A stretch of 64,000 nucleotides of DNA from Diabrotica undecimpunctata (lineage: Eukaryota; Arthropoda; Insecta; Coleoptera; Chrysomelidae): positions 134,033,914 to 134,097,913 of the forward strand of contig NC_092809.1 of the NCBI RefSeq assembly GCF_040954645.1, written 5' to 3'. Position 1 is the first letter of the stretch; every line of letters starts with the position of its first letter. The position numbers were made by a program, and so were the translations under genes. Shown here piece after piece: positions 11,800-24,181 of this stretch. The notes beneath the pieces are model-generated. The model ran no database searches. It had not been told where the DNA came from and worked only from the letters and a program-made list of their open reading frames with translations.

Positions 11800-13790
11800 G
11801 AGGTCTCTTCTTCTTTCTTTCTTTCTCCCCTTCATTTTACCCTATCAGGGTGTCGGATTTGGGCTAGCTATTTTAATTTCCATTTACCCACCTCTTCCAT
11901 TCTTTTCTGTTTCCTGCCATTATTTTCAATTCCTTTAGTGATTTTTGTTTAAGTTTTCCCGTCTCTACTACTTGCTGTATCCATTTTTTTGGTCTGCCTC
12001 CTTTTTTTTTCCGATGTTTTTTGCTTCATAAACTTTTCTTGTTATTCTATTGGATTGCATCCTCATCAGATGCCCATACCAGTTCATTTGTCTCTTTGCT
12101 ATTTTGTTCATTATCGGTTCCTGGTTGGCCATTCTCCTAATAGTCTCGTTGCATAGAGCACAGTCGGTATCACTATTGTGTTATATATTTTTATTCTTGT
12201 TTCTCGTGCAACTTCTCTTTTTCCCATTATCGGGGCTAACGCATAATATAACTTGTTTGATTTCTTTGCTCTATTTGTTATTTCCCAGTCTATTTTTCCG
12301 TCATTAGTTATTATACTTCCCAGGTATTCGTAAGTTGTTACTATTTCCAATTCTGAGTTTTTACATTTTATCTTTATTTGATTATCTTCCTTATCTAATT
12401 TGCCGCTGATTATCATTATCTTACTTTTTTCCTCGTTTATCTCCATTTTTAGTCCTTCTATTTGTTCTACCCATATATCCATTAGTTTCTGCATTTTATT
12501 CTCGGAATATACTATTAGTACTATGTCGCCTGCTTACATTAAGGACTCTATTGTTACCGGTTGTAATCTGCGGTAACCTATTATTGTCTGTAGTTGATTG
12601 GTTCTGACTCTAGTGTTTCTTATCAATTCGTTCATTACTATTATGAATAGCAAATATGTACTGTTATTTGAATACTGAATAGCTGTTATTTGTACCCTTC
12701 GTTTTACCTCTTTGTAAGTACTTTCAATAATTTTTATCAAAGCATTAGGTACGTTTATTTTCCTCAAGCATTTCCCTATAATATGTCTTTCTATCGTGTC
12801 AAATGCTGCTCTTAGGTCTATGAATGCTAATACTAGTTTTTCCCCCGTATCTATGCTTCTTTCTATTAGGTTTCTAATGATATATATATGTTGTCATTGG
12901 TCTGTCTTCCCGGTCTAAATGCCGTTTGTTCTTCTCCCAATACCATTTCTACTTCTTGTCTCAGTCTCAGTCTCTATTATTTTAGTATATATTTTAAAGC
13001 ATATCGATGACAGACATATTGCACTATAGTTATTGCAGTTTACATGTTCTCCTTTTTTGTATATTGGCACGATGATATTGTTCTGCCAGTCTTTAGGGAT
13101 TGTTTGTTTTTCCCACGCCTCTTTATATATGTTTCATAGCCAGTTTATTCCTTCTTCTTCCATGTATTTTACCATTTCCGGTTCAATTTCATCATCTCCA
13201 CCTGCCTTGCCTATTTTTATATTTGATAAACTTTCTATTACTTCTTCTCTACTTATTTGCTCTGGCTCTGTATTTTCTTCGCCTTCATTGATTATATTGT
13301 CTTCCTTTATCACTTCTGTATCAAATTTTTTCTCATAATATTTTTTCCATACCCTAGCTACTTGTTCTGGGCTTATTTGTATTTGGTTTGAAGTATCTCT
13401 TACTGCGTTTATTTCCTTTCGTTTTCCTTGTCTTATGTGTCGTATTGTCGTCCAAAAGTTTCTATTATTTGTTATATATTCTTCCTGAAGTTCTTCTCCA
13501 AATTCTTTCCATGTTTTTGCATTTGCTTGTGTGACTGTCTTTTTTACCAATCGTCTCTGCCAATAGTATTTTTCTTTATCTTCTTCTAGTCCCGTTTCGA
13601 TGTATTTTTTCAATGCTATTTTCTTTTTTATTACTATCTTTTTTATTTCTGTCTTTACTTCTTTATTCCACCATCTTGTCTTTTTCAACTGTTTATTATA
13701 TATTTTGATTCAACACACTTTAGTTGCTGTTGTCTTTCATACTTCACTGTATGTATTCCATCTTTCTTCCATTCCACTCTCAGAGGTCAA
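11800..13790 (-). mobile_element. Decayed non-LTR retrotransposon, minus strand
   Basis: From the right: TRWWNKEVKTEIKKIVIKKK and FWTTIRHIRQGKRKEINAV (linker), VIESLSNIKIGKAGGDDEIE and PEMVKYMEEEG (RT fingers), then decayed palm segments and a thumb reading NEEKSKIMIISGKLDKED, TYEYLGSIITNDGKIDWEI, IKIYNTIVIPTVLYA. The palm YxDD box is not intact near 12530. It ends near 11800 in an A/G-rich 3' tail (GAAGAAGAGA on the minus strand). It is the most complete of the LINE copies in the first 20 kb but carries many frame breaks. No target duplication was identified. Confidence 0.8.
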
Positions 13791-14744
13791 TCCTTAAAAA
13801 ATAATAATAAAAAAATATTAAGTAAATAAAAAAATAACAATTAAAAGAATAATAAAAAAAAATAAAAAAAGGAGAATAAGTAGGATAAGGAACTATAACT
13901 ACAGGAAATTATTATGTATATTGTAAAATAAATGAGCAAAATCTGGTAGTCATATCCAGGTAAACTCCAAAGAAAAAGACATGCCACAAGAAATCAGTTT
14001 CAGAATATTTTTAAAAAATTTATTCTATTTTATTTATAATTGTTGGTATCAGAATTACTTTTGGTTTTTGTTAAAAACTATCATTTTTTATTTTATTGTA
14101 ATAAAAATATTTTTTATCAAGGTTTAATTCGTGTATTGTGTATTCACTATTTCATGTGAACACGTAATGTAGTGTATCATATTGGGTAACAATTTTTCCT
14201 TTCTTTGGTCGTTTTCAGAGTTTCCGTTATAGAGAAGATTATTAGCTGTTTTTATGATTTATGTCCGGCATGTGTAGCAGGTGTACGAGAGTAATTAAAA
14301 AGTTGCTCGTACAATTTTCACTATTTTTTTAAACTATATGAATATATTAATGGCATTTCTTATCTTTGTCTGGTTTATTTCCGTTCGATTTTATTTCTAT
14401 TTGTATCGCTGTATTAATCATCTATTTGCATGCTTACTAGATTCAAAAATTTAAAAATCAGTGTAATGAATCATGACGTGGTATTTAACTCTTAGGTCGA
14501 ACAACGGAAGTCATTAACAACAGCAACGTTCACTTTCTGCGAATATGTTGTCTGGGCCAGAGTAGCACTTAGGGTTTACACCAAATTATTTTAATAAACA
14601 TGTCATCATTAGCACAATATTTATTATGATTTACATGATTGCTACAGTAGTGCCCCTTGTTTTAAGTTATTTTACTCTTTTTTTTTTGGAAAAACCATCT
14701 GAAATCTAGTAGTTTGGTAGCATAAATTGTTGGAGTTATATTGC
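13791..14744. other. Very AT-rich spacer
   Basis: A-rich then T-rich sequence; no gene, RNA or repeat structure recognised. Confidence 0.5.
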
Positions 14745-15070
14745 AGTCTCCAAAAACTATTTTTCACTTGCAATAAAGTGCTTTTCAGTCATGCAAGATA
14801 TGGATGACTGTCTCATTTCTCTGCTATAGGATCCAGGCTTATTCCGGTTTTTTTTGCACTACTACGGTTAGTATTTTGTAGGCGATTCTCTTCTGAAAAG
14901 TTCATCAGCTTTTGCATTGTCGTGTATTTCCCGATGAATTGACACCATAATAATGTAACAATGTTATGTTCCGCCAGTCAGTCGAGTACTTCTCGGCATT
15001 TCAACACTAGTCCACAACCCGCTTTAGCCATTCATCATTTACTTTTCTAAACGCAGAGAGTAGGCAGAAC
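14745..15070 (-). pseudogene. RNase H fragment (R1/Jockey-like), minus strand
   Basis: In the decayed frame, MVSIHREIHDNAKADELFRR resembles the HxGIxGNxKADELAR motif of retrotransposon RNase H. A CW-x-x-A-x-K-x-L-x-WL-like segment precedes it. Support is one motif plus context. Confidence 0.45.
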
Positions 15071-15830
15071 AAAACTCAACTAGGCTTAGTTATAATAGGC
15101 TTAAGTGGTTTACAGATCGATCTAGGATATACAAACGAACTGCATTATATAGGTAAAGGTATTCGTGATCTTAGTTTGCGCTAAGATGATGATGAATGGA
15201 GCTTTTTACATAACTATAACTATCAGCTCAGAAAGTTAGATAGCATTAGGTGCCTTGAAAGTACATCTAACTAGTTCTGAACTGCAGGAGGCCTTAACTG
15301 CCATTGTGATGATCCACACGGACAATTTGGTCTGGATGTCATCACACAGGTGTCAAGGATGATCTTTTTGATGATATACACAGCCCAGCCACTTTATCTT
15401 TCAGAAATGAGCCGTTCATTGAAGTAACTTTTGAGTATTGGTTTGCAAGTCTAAGAGAGTTTTAATCAATGAGATTCTTGAACTCAGGAACTAAGAGTAA
15501 AAATATGAGATAGATATGGGTTCATGACAAGAGTCTTGCCATTATATATCCTCTCTCGCTTTGGAAAAATCTGTCGCTATCTGTTTTAAAACATCTTCAA
15601 TAACATAGATAATCTTAAAGATCTTCAAAACAGTTCTTCGTATATTAAATAATGCAAGACCTATGGTCTAAAACTGAACCTCAAAAGAAATACCGGAATT
15701 ATCTAATTTAAGGCTTAAAAAAATAAAACTAAAATTCTATTTCTTTCGTATATTTGTTACAATCTTCAAATGCCTAGACTCTAAACATAATCGAACTAAA
15801 CAGATTTGAGACATTTGAAAGGTAAGTTTG
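15071..15830. other. No gene recognised
   Basis: Nothing supportable; probably old repeat sequence. Confidence 0.45.
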
Positions 15831-15834
15831 TCGT

Positions 15835-16560
15835 CGGCGTATGCTAGGAATAGTCAGGGAAGAAGATCCTTGATCAATGCTCTTTGCGGATGAATTTGTG
15901 TTAGTGGAGAAAAGCAAGAAAATAAAAAAATGTTGAAGGGTTGGAAATGAGAAGTTGGACGGTTGGAGAAGGGCTTTAGAGAGGGGAGAACTTAAGGTTT
16001 TGTCAACTTATACTAGAAATAGTAAGGAAGGGAGATCCTTGGTCAATGGTCTCTACGGATGAATTCGTGTTACTGGAGGAGAGCAAAGAAATGTTGAAGA
16101 AGAAGTTAGAGGGTTTAAGAAGGGCTCTTGAAGAGGGAGAATTTAAGGTTGGCAGGTCGAAAACAGAATGTATGTAGTTGGGAGGAACAGGAATGAGTAT
16201 GGATATGAGATACACGAAAAACTAGGATGAGTAGGAGAATTTAAATACTTTGGCACCTTCATAACGGAAAACCGGACATTAGATCAAGAAATTGGCCTTA
16301 GGAAACAGAATGGTGGGTTTAGCTGAAAGCGAATGAACTACGATCAAAAAATCGTGGAAGGGCTGAAAGGAAAGATATATAAGAACGTAAAAATAAGAAC
16401 CATATGGGACGAAGGATAAAGCGTTAGAAGTTTAGGGAAAAAGAGGTGGAGGAAACCTAGGAGAAGATAGAAAGGCTATGTGAGAGAGTACTTGAGAGGT
16501 ATAAGAATACTAAGGTTTAAATGAAGAAGGACAAACTGAATGGAGACGAAGAGTAAGGAA
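15835..16560 (+). pseudogene. RTE/BovB-like RT fragment with an internal duplication
   Basis: Two similar copies (about 15838-15990 and 16010-16170) each read through DPWSM-like, ADEFVLVEKSK or TDEFVLLEESKEMLKKKLEG, LRRALEEGEFKVGRSKTECM. This corresponds to the YADDIVL-to-thumb region of RTE-type reverse transcriptases (WSMLFADDIVL...LRxSxxKTEYM). The catalytic AD-D box is degraded to ADE/TDE. A thumb remnant (YFGTFITENRTLDQEIGLR in mixed frames) follows. Confidence 0.6.
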
Positions 16561-16564
16561 TAGC

Positions 16565-16910
16565 GACCCCTAAAAAGGAAAAAAATCTGATGAAGAAGAG
16601 ATCATAAAACTGCATCACACAATTCAGAAAGATCAAGAGATACTCTACATCATCAAAAACTAAGAAACTTGAGTATCGCGGACATATTTTGAGATGATTT
16701 AGGCATTTACTGTTACAAAACATAATGAAAGTTAAAACCACAGTTAGAAGTAGTCAAGAAAGAAGAACTTCCAAGCAGAAAAACTTAAGAGAAAGTTTGG
16801 GCTTACATTAAACCACTTATTCAAGGGAGCAGCAAATAAAATCAATATTGTCACATTGATCTTAAAGCTCTGTCGAGAATATGGAACCAAAAGAAGAAGT
16901 GGCTTTTTGC
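16565..16910 (+). pseudogene. 3' end of a LINE (family with AAG tail)
   Basis: Reads KDQEILYIIKN, then KLKRKFGLTLNHLFKGAANK, INIVTLILKLCREYGTKRR. This parallels the better copy at 21715-24015 (KDPEILSTIKRRKLEYLGHL...NELFRSAVNKVRIALMISNLR). It ends CCAAAAGAAGAAG. Confidence 0.65.
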
Positions 16911-17179
16911 GAGATTGTTTTACTTTTAAGGTATTGCAGGGTATGTGTTTAGGTTTTGGTGTATGCCTACACTATTTTTAATAAGCAAACAAATAGAAAT
17001 CTAGACTCAGCAACGGTAGACATAAACAAACTCTAACTGTATTAACAGAATAACCTTAAATATGGTTTACTTGGAATCAGCGAATGGAAAGAATAACTGA
17101 AAGCGGTGATTACCTTCATGGCAGCAAGAAGCTCACATAAAAATGTGGGATTAAAAACTATACATATTATACTGTATAA

Positions 17180-17330
17180 AGGTAAAGAAAAAAAAGCTGA
17201 ATACTTAAATTAAACAAGGTACAAAGACTGGCTTACTTTGAAATTACAAGACCTCTGAGGAGCAGAATAACAGCAGTTTATAGAATGCGGGAAACCTTAG
17301 CACTGAGTGATTGAGGTAGAAATATCATAA
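17180..17330 (+). pseudogene. RT-linker fragment of an R1/Jockey-type element
   Basis: LNKVQRLAYFEITRPLRSRI and TAVYRMRETLAL match the LNxVQRLxxxxITxAxRTxxTxAL segment that precedes RNase H in R1-like elements. Confidence 0.5.
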
Positions 17331-17698
17331 ATAAAATTAGCGATACAATGTGGATGATGATTTCTATCGATACAGTACTTAGATGCAGGACTAGAAGATA
17401 TTTTCAGGTGAATATCTCCCCAGATATATCTTCCAGAGAAAACACACAATCCAAGCTGCAGAGTTATATTTAGGGAAATACGGATCTAAATCTGCAGAAG
17501 AGTCGGGCGCAGAAAATACAATAGTGGCGTAAATGTAAATATTTCTATTCCACTAGGAGAATACACCTATGCATGCCACGCATAGATTTTTTCATGAGGG
17601 TTTTTCATCATAATTATCATGAGGGTTTTTGATCTTAAGGGGAGATTATAAGGGTTCGAGCAACATAATCCATAAAGATGCCCACATATATTTGTTCT

Positions 17699-17814
17699 GA
17701 AGTTATTTTCTTGTGACATTTTAAAGTAATTACTAATTAATTAGTGGAAATTGAAACGTCAATAAACTTTCCTTAATCTTTAATTGTGGCTTATTCCCAT
17801 TTAGATAGTAATCA
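17699..17814. mobile_element. Internally deleted copy of the CGTCAATAAA foldback MITE
   Basis: Shares CTTGTGACATTTTAAAGTAA on the left and GAAACGTCAATAAAC, GTGGCTTATTCCCATTTA on the right with the complete palindrome at 53847-54080. Most of the left arm is deleted. Confidence 0.75.
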
Positions 17815-18093
17815 CATATATTATGTCTGTGAAGCAAAATTTTCAACTCTAAACACTAAATATCATCAGAAACGGATCCAAGTTTACACAACCCGTAGAA
17901 GGGGGTAGAAATAGGGTTATTTACTACCAAACTGTTTATATCCGTCGAAAATAATCCTACAATATTTTAATCACGACTGCTAAAAATACATTTGTATGAT
18001 CAAAAAGTTAGCCAAAATATGTATTATCTTTAATAGACGAGCTACATTGAAATCTCTGAAGTCTACAACTTATGAATCTCTTATAGTAGACTA

Positions 18094-20418
18094 AAGTGCC
18101 ATAATATCGGATAGTTGCCTGTTATCGGATAGTTCTGTTTTAAAGAAACCTATAATCTGAAACCTATGTCTAGTTTAGCATGGAGCTAAACCCAGGTCGC
18201 CGAATAATATTTTAACGTCTCTGGTAAGACATAGAGGGCGCTAGAGTAAGTTATCCGAATTTTTTCATTCGAGTTTTTACATGTGCTAGTCGTAAAGGCA
18301 ATTTTTACACATTCAGGTAAGTTTTAAATTTGACTATGTAGTTTAAGTAAGTCTATAATATGTCTACTTTAATTAAGTGCATGTGGATAGTGGATTACTA
18401 AGGTTTTTTTAATCCATAAAGATAACCTTCACAACAAGTGTAAATTTGAATAATATCAGATGGTCGCACTGTCTTAATATCAGATATCCGATATTAGGAC
18501 AAAATATTTCTTAATTGTTTTTATATAGAATATCTACTATCATTACATTTCTACGTAGTTAAGGTTGTGTTAACAATTATATTTTAATGATTTCGTCGAC
18601 AAAAAGAAAGAATTATGCTATAATTTTTGCACTGTCTGCTTATTTTATCTCATTTCTTACTCTTTTTTTTTAATTTCAGAAATAAAATGTCATCGAAATC
18701 CAAACAAAAACAAAAGAAATAAGATAGTAAATCCATGCTTGCAGCTGTTACTGCAGTTAAAAACAAAGAAATGGGGTACTTGCGAGCTTCAAAAACTTTT
18801 AAAGTGCCCAAGAGCACGTTGGAAGACTACGTAAAAAATAAAATAAAGTCACTTGAAGAACTTTTACTGATTGCGATCTTCTGATGTTCGAAGATTAGCC
18901 TTTCAATTAGCTATTCGGAACAATTTAAAACATCCGTTTTCAACTAATCAGAAAAAAGGAGGTTACAAATGGTTGCGTTCATTTTTAAAGAGGCATCCTG
19001 ATCTAACGTTTAGGAGACCACAGGGTTTATCAACTGCCAGAATTAAAGGATTTACAGAAGAAAACGTAAATAATTTTTTTGAAATTATGGAACCTGCGAA
19101 GGAGAAGGTGAAATTTAATCCCTGTCGAATCTATAATGTAGATGAGATAGGTATAACGTCTATACAATCAAAGCATACCAAAATAATGCCTTAACAGGTA
19201 AAAAGCAGGTAGGAGCCGTTACTTCTGCAGAAAGAGGATCACTAGTGACTGTGGTTACCTGTATGAATGCGGCTGGTGGTTTTGTGTCCCCTATGGTCAT
19301 ATTTCCCCGAAAAAATATGAAGGCAGAATTGCTCAACGGCGCTCCACCAAGGACAATAGCTGCCTGCCACGTATCTGGCTGGATACAGAGTCACATTTTC
19401 ACCAATTGGTTACATTTTTATAGCCACGTTAAACCAAGTGAAGCTGATCCAGTTGTATTAATATTGGATGGTCACAACACGACTTTGCCATTCACTATCA
19501 AGCGGATGGTGACTGAGTTCCAGTTCCAAATCTACCAGAGGCTGAACAAGAAAACCAAGTAACTCCTCCGAAGCATGTAACTCCTCCAAGAAGTATTGAT
19601 GCGACCAAATATGTGGAAGATTTATCATGTAAGAACATTTCTAATAATAGAGATTCAACAGTGCGGCCACAAGATATTAGCCCTTTACCCACCACTTCAT
19701 TTTGCAAGTCTAGTATTAAAGAAAGTCAAGAAAATGATCTGCTGCCTTGATTACAGGTACACCATACAAAGATGCCTTAGAAAGTAGTTTGTCAGAACAG
19801 AAGAGAAATAAAAGTATTTCAAAGGGAATTCCGAAATTAAAAATAGACAAATGTAATCCTTTTAAGAAAACAAACAAAAATGAAGGAAAATCCATTGCTA
19901 AGAAGACAATGACAACCAAGGTTAAAAAGAAAAGTGCTAAGAAAGAGGAAGCTTTTAGTTCATCTGAAGAAGATGAAGAATTCATTTTAGATGATGATTC
20001 TGACATGGAGTGTGACATTGGGGAAGAGGAAGCCGAACGTATGTTTTGTACTGGACTCTTCTCTGAAGATACCTTGGGCGAACAATGAATTTAGTGCTCC
20101 AAGTGTTTTAAGAGGGCTCACACCTACTGCACCAATGTAGACAAAAAAGACACATATATTTGTGATTTCTGTCTCGATGGCTAATTTTATCCTGGTATCC
20201 TAATATCCGGTATTAGGAACATTTTTTTTGTCAGTCTAAATTTACCGTGTTTTATAAAATTTAAATTTTATTTGTTACTTCATATAAATGATTTATTTTC
20301 GTTCAATAAATGATTCTCTATAGTCTATTACTTGTTTTGCTCTAAAATATTCATAAATTAATTGACGTATTAAAACTAATATTAGGGTTCAAAAAACATA
20401 TCCGATATTAGGGCACTT
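18094..20418 (+). mobile_element. Tigger/pogo-type DNA transposon with TIRs
   Basis: The left terminus AAGTGCCATAATATCGGATA (18094) is inverted at the right terminus as TATCCGATATTAGGGCACTT (ending 20418). TA dinucleotides lie immediately left and one base right of the ends, consistent with the TA target duplication of this superfamily. The core word AATATCGGATA recurs near both ends, in either orientation (18124, 18470-18505, 20198-20215), as expected for transposase-binding sites. About 2.3 kb, containing one broken transposase gene. Confidence 0.85.
18687..20185 (+). pseudogene. Tigger-type transposase with C-terminal zinc finger, broken
   Basis: Start Met at 18687, seven bases after an AG acceptor. 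The order is: psq-type HTH (VKNKEMGYLRASKTFKVPKS), CENP-B HTH (GYKWLRSFLKRHPDLTFRRP), DDE domain (RIYNVDEIGITSIQ, KKQVGAVTSAERGSLVTVV, GGFVSPMVIFPRK, DPVVLILDGHNT), a Lys/Ser/Glu-rich linker, and a PHD-like C4HC3-type finger (CSKCFKRAHTYC then YICDFC). There is an early TAA after KQKK and a frameshift near 18860. A further shift lies near 19190. A deletion right after DGHNT removes the rest of the catalytic core. TGA and TAG replace what should be Trp-Ile-Gln just before the finger. The finger is read in the same frame as the acidic linker, so it belongs to this protein. Confidence 0.8.
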
Positions 20419-20449
20419 GTAACTACTATATATAGTACTACTATATATA

Positions 20450-20710
20450 TGTAATTGCAAACGGCGACCTAAGCAATGGACCAAACACAATAAAGTAATT
20501 TTTTTATGGGTGCTGGGACATAAATGAGATGCTCCTAATGATATTGCTTAGCTCTTGCTAAATAAGGAGCTAATATTTTTTAGCAAAGCTGATCCATTTT
20601 GCGGTATACCAACATAGTCATAGCGAAGGATGTCCGAAAATTGGAAGAGATAATTAGTGTATTCTATTCCAGACAAAATGCGAGTAACTACAAGTCGAAG
20701 TGTAAAAAAC
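20450..20710 (+). pseudogene. RNase H fragment of a non-LTR retrotransposon
   Basis: In mixed frames: VLGH, APNDIALLLAK, GANIF, SKADPFCGIP, corresponding to the WVPGHxGIxGNExADxLAKxGA...PFCGI segment at the end of Jockey-like ORF2. Confidence 0.5.
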
Positions 20711-21710
20711 TCCGTTGACCTTTTTGATATTTAAAATCTATTTTTTGGCTTCGCTAAATTATTTATCAAGCAACAGTTGTAGATCCGTTTTTGTATCAGC
20801 TAGCAAAAAAAAAAACATGATTTTATAATAAAAGCGTAAATTTTATAAGTAGAACATTTAAAAAATCCTAAATACACTAGAACTGAAACCAAATTACCTA
20901 CAACCTGCCAAGATATGTTACAGGAGTACAACTTATATCTTACTATTACTTAATTAATTTTAAATATTTTTGAATCGAAGGAGCTTTGCTTTCTTTAACA
21001 TATTTTCATTGGCAACACATTTCACCTTTCCAGTAAAAATATTTTTAAATCTTTATAGCCAAGTCCAAACCTGTACTCTGAAGTACTTCTATAAACTGTT
21101 ATTTTAGGTTTGTGGTACACGATAGTACGACTTGGTTGGCTTTTTCTTCAGTGTCGGATAAAAGATATTAAAACAGGTTTTAAGTTTAAACCAGAGAGAA
21201 ACCGTTAAATAATTAAATCAATTTAGCTCTTAAAACATATTATTTTGTCAACAGTTTCCGTTTTTGTTTACTTTTTTTTTATTATAAATTAATTCATTGG
21301 ATTCGAAACTTTTAGTTTAGTCTAGTTAGTGACCTCGATGTTAGTTTTTATTAATTCTGAAGGTAATGACATTGATTGGCTAGTTTGTTATTTCTAAATA
21401 TAACAACCGCCTTCCTTAAGATTTTCGATATTTTTGAAAAGGGAGATTTTTTTAGATATGATCCACCTTCCTTTTTAACGTTCGGGTAGTGACGCTATAG
21501 TTTCTTACAAGTTTAGTTGTCCCTGTGTCATAGGCCAGCTAGGTCAAAAAATAGAAATAGAAATAGATGTTTTATTTTGTACGAATTTAGTATAGGTAAA
21601 TATATTAAGACATTTTAGTAAAAAAATAATTTAAACTTTATTAAACTAAACAGTTTCGTCAGTTTTGTCAAAGTGAAGATTTAATAATAACTAATACATT
21701 CTTTAAATTA
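20711..21710. other. No gene recognised
   Basis: AT-rich, no coding or RNA feature seen. Confidence 0.5.
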
Positions 21711-21714
21711 CCCT

Positions 21715-24015
21715 CAAGGCTACTGTATACGTGGACGTCACCTCAACACACTCAAGAAAAAGTAATCAGAAACCAAATAGATTACATAATGGTGACAATA
21801 CGGTAATGCCGTGAAATCTACTAAAACTTATCCTGGAGCTGATATCGGTTCGGATCATAATCCAGTAGTACCTGTGATAGAAGCTAGACCAAAGAAAATA
21901 AGAAAAACCATCATCCCAGCGTTAGACTTAAGCCAGCTAAAAAGTGAACTCCTAAGACAAAAAATGCAAGAAGAAATAAACACCAGCCTCAGAATAGCAG
22001 AAAGTCAAATCCGCAGAACATACAACATAGATGAAAAACTTAAGTATATAATATAAAGTATACAATAAGAACTACGGGAAAGACACACCTAACCAGATCT
22101 GCAAAGAAACACAAGGTATGGATGACACCAGGCATACTAGAACTAATGGATGAAAGACGTAAAATGAAGAATAATGCACAAAAATACAGAGAGGTTGATA
22201 AGAAAAAACAAGCAAAGAATAAAGAAGGCCAAAGAATTATGGAATGAAGAACAATGTGTAGAAATGGAAAACTATGAAAGAAAATATGACACATTCAATG
22301 TACATAAAAAAGTAAAAGAAATTACAGGAACTCAAAGAAGACATCAAATAAGTTTGCTTAAGAACAAAGACGGAAAGATTATTATAGATTTAACAGAGAA
22401 AATTAATAGATGGAGTGAATACATAAGAGAATTGTTTGAGGACAACAGAAATAACATTGTTTAGGTAAATGGTGAAACGGGACCTGAAATCCTAAAATGT
22501 GAAGTAGAAGTGGCACTTAAAAATGCCAAAACTGGAAAGTCAAATGGACCTGATGAGGTTCCTACTGAATTGCTAAAGCTACTGAATGATGACTCAGTAG
22601 GTATAATATTACATTTATTTAACACAATATACAAAACTGGTATTATACCTCAAGAATGGCTGTTGTCTACATTCGTTACACTGCCAAAGAAATCTAATGC
22701 AAAAGAATGTTCAGAACATCAAACAATATCTTTAATGAGCCATCTACTAAAGATATTTCTAAAAGTCATCCACAACCGAGTTTATCAAAAGTTGGATTCA
22801 GATATTAGTGATACACAGATGGGGTTCAGAAAGGGACTAGGTACTCGAGAAGCTCTCTTCGGTTTGAATGTTCTTACACAGAGATGCCTAGACGTTAATA
22901 AGGAAGTTCGTGCATGTTTTATCGATTTTGAAAAAGCGTTTGACAGAGTACGCCATGATAAGCTAAGAGACATTCTTGAAAGGAAGGACATAGATAATAA
23001 AGATCTGCGAATAATTCTCAATCTATATTGGAATCAGAAAGCTAACATCAAAATAGAAAATGAGATATCACAAGCAATAGAAATACGTTAAGGAGTACGA
23101 CAGGGATGCATTTTGTCACCACTGCTATTTAATGTTTATAGTGAAAGCATCTGCCAGGAAACCCTTTTGCAAGCAAGCGAAGGAATCGTAATCAATGGAG
23201 AGGTTGTAAATAATATTCGATACGCAGACGACACTGTACTAGTTGCAAGAACAGTAGAAGAATTACAACGATTACTTACAAATATAAATATTGCCTGCAA
23301 CAATTATGGCATAAGTATCAATATCAAAAAAACCAAGTATATGGTCTTCAGTAAGAACATGACACAACCAACACATATTAGTATAAACGGCATTCAAATT
23401 GAAAAAGTATCAAGTTACAAATACTTGGGGACTCCAATAAACGAAACTGGAGACCAAAACAATGAAATAAAAAGACGTATCGAAATTGCCAGGGCCACCT
23501 TCATAAAGATGAGAAAATTCTTCTGCAACAGAGATATAAGCATCCTTCTACGATTAAGAATGCTAAGGTGCTACGTATTTAACATGCTATTATACGGTGT
23601 AAAGGCCTGGACTATCAAACAGAACAATATAGAAAATATTGAAAGTTTCGAGATGTGGTGCTACCGTCGAATGCTGTAGATAAGTTGTTTTGAAAGAGTC
23701 ACAAACTTTGAAGTAATGCAAAGGATAGGAAAAGACCCAGAAATTTTGTCAACGATCAAACGAAGAAAACTCGAATATTTGGGTCACCTGATGAGAGGAC
23801 ATAAATACGCATTACTTCAAAATATAATGCAAGGAAAAATAGAAGGAAACCAGAATCCAGACCGTAGAAGAATGTCATGGTTGCGTAATTTGAGAAAGTG
23901 GTTTGGCTGTACTACTAATGAACTCTTTAGGTCAGCTGTAAACAAGGTCAGGATAGCCTTGATGATTTCCAATCTCCGATAGGAGTGGCACAACAACAAG
24001 AAGAAGAAGAAACTA
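21715..24015 (+). mobile_element. Near full-length non-LTR retrotransposon (ORF2), plus strand
   Basis: Endonuclease end: RNQIDYIMV, PGADIGSDHNPVV. Linker, then RT: KTGKSNGPDEVPTELLKLL, TGIIPQEWLLSTFVTLPKKS, MGFRKGLGTREALF, FIDFEKAFDRVRHDKL, GVRQGCILSPLLFN, IRYADDTVLVA (intact YADD), MLLYGVKAWT, and a C-terminal domain KLEYLGHLMRG...RRRMSWLRNLRKWFG...NELFRSAVNKV. It ends NLR, stop, then ACAACAAGAAGAAGAAGAA, the family's (AAG)n tail. Defects: frameshift near 22045, in-frame stops at about 22464, 23089 (just before GVRQGC) and 23677. The upstream endonuclease half is truncated at about 21715. It belongs to the same family as the minus-strand copies at 38290, 45334 and 61690. Confidence 0.9.
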
Positions 24016-24181
24016 ACCAGAACAATGATTTGAATAGTTATTAAAAAAAAATGTCATGTGTATTAATTTTTACTTATAAAATAAAAATAAACAAACGTAT
24101 CACAATAAACATAGGTACTTAAAAAAATGTTAAATGAACATAAATGCAACAAATAGCTACAAAAAGCAAAATGATATACTT

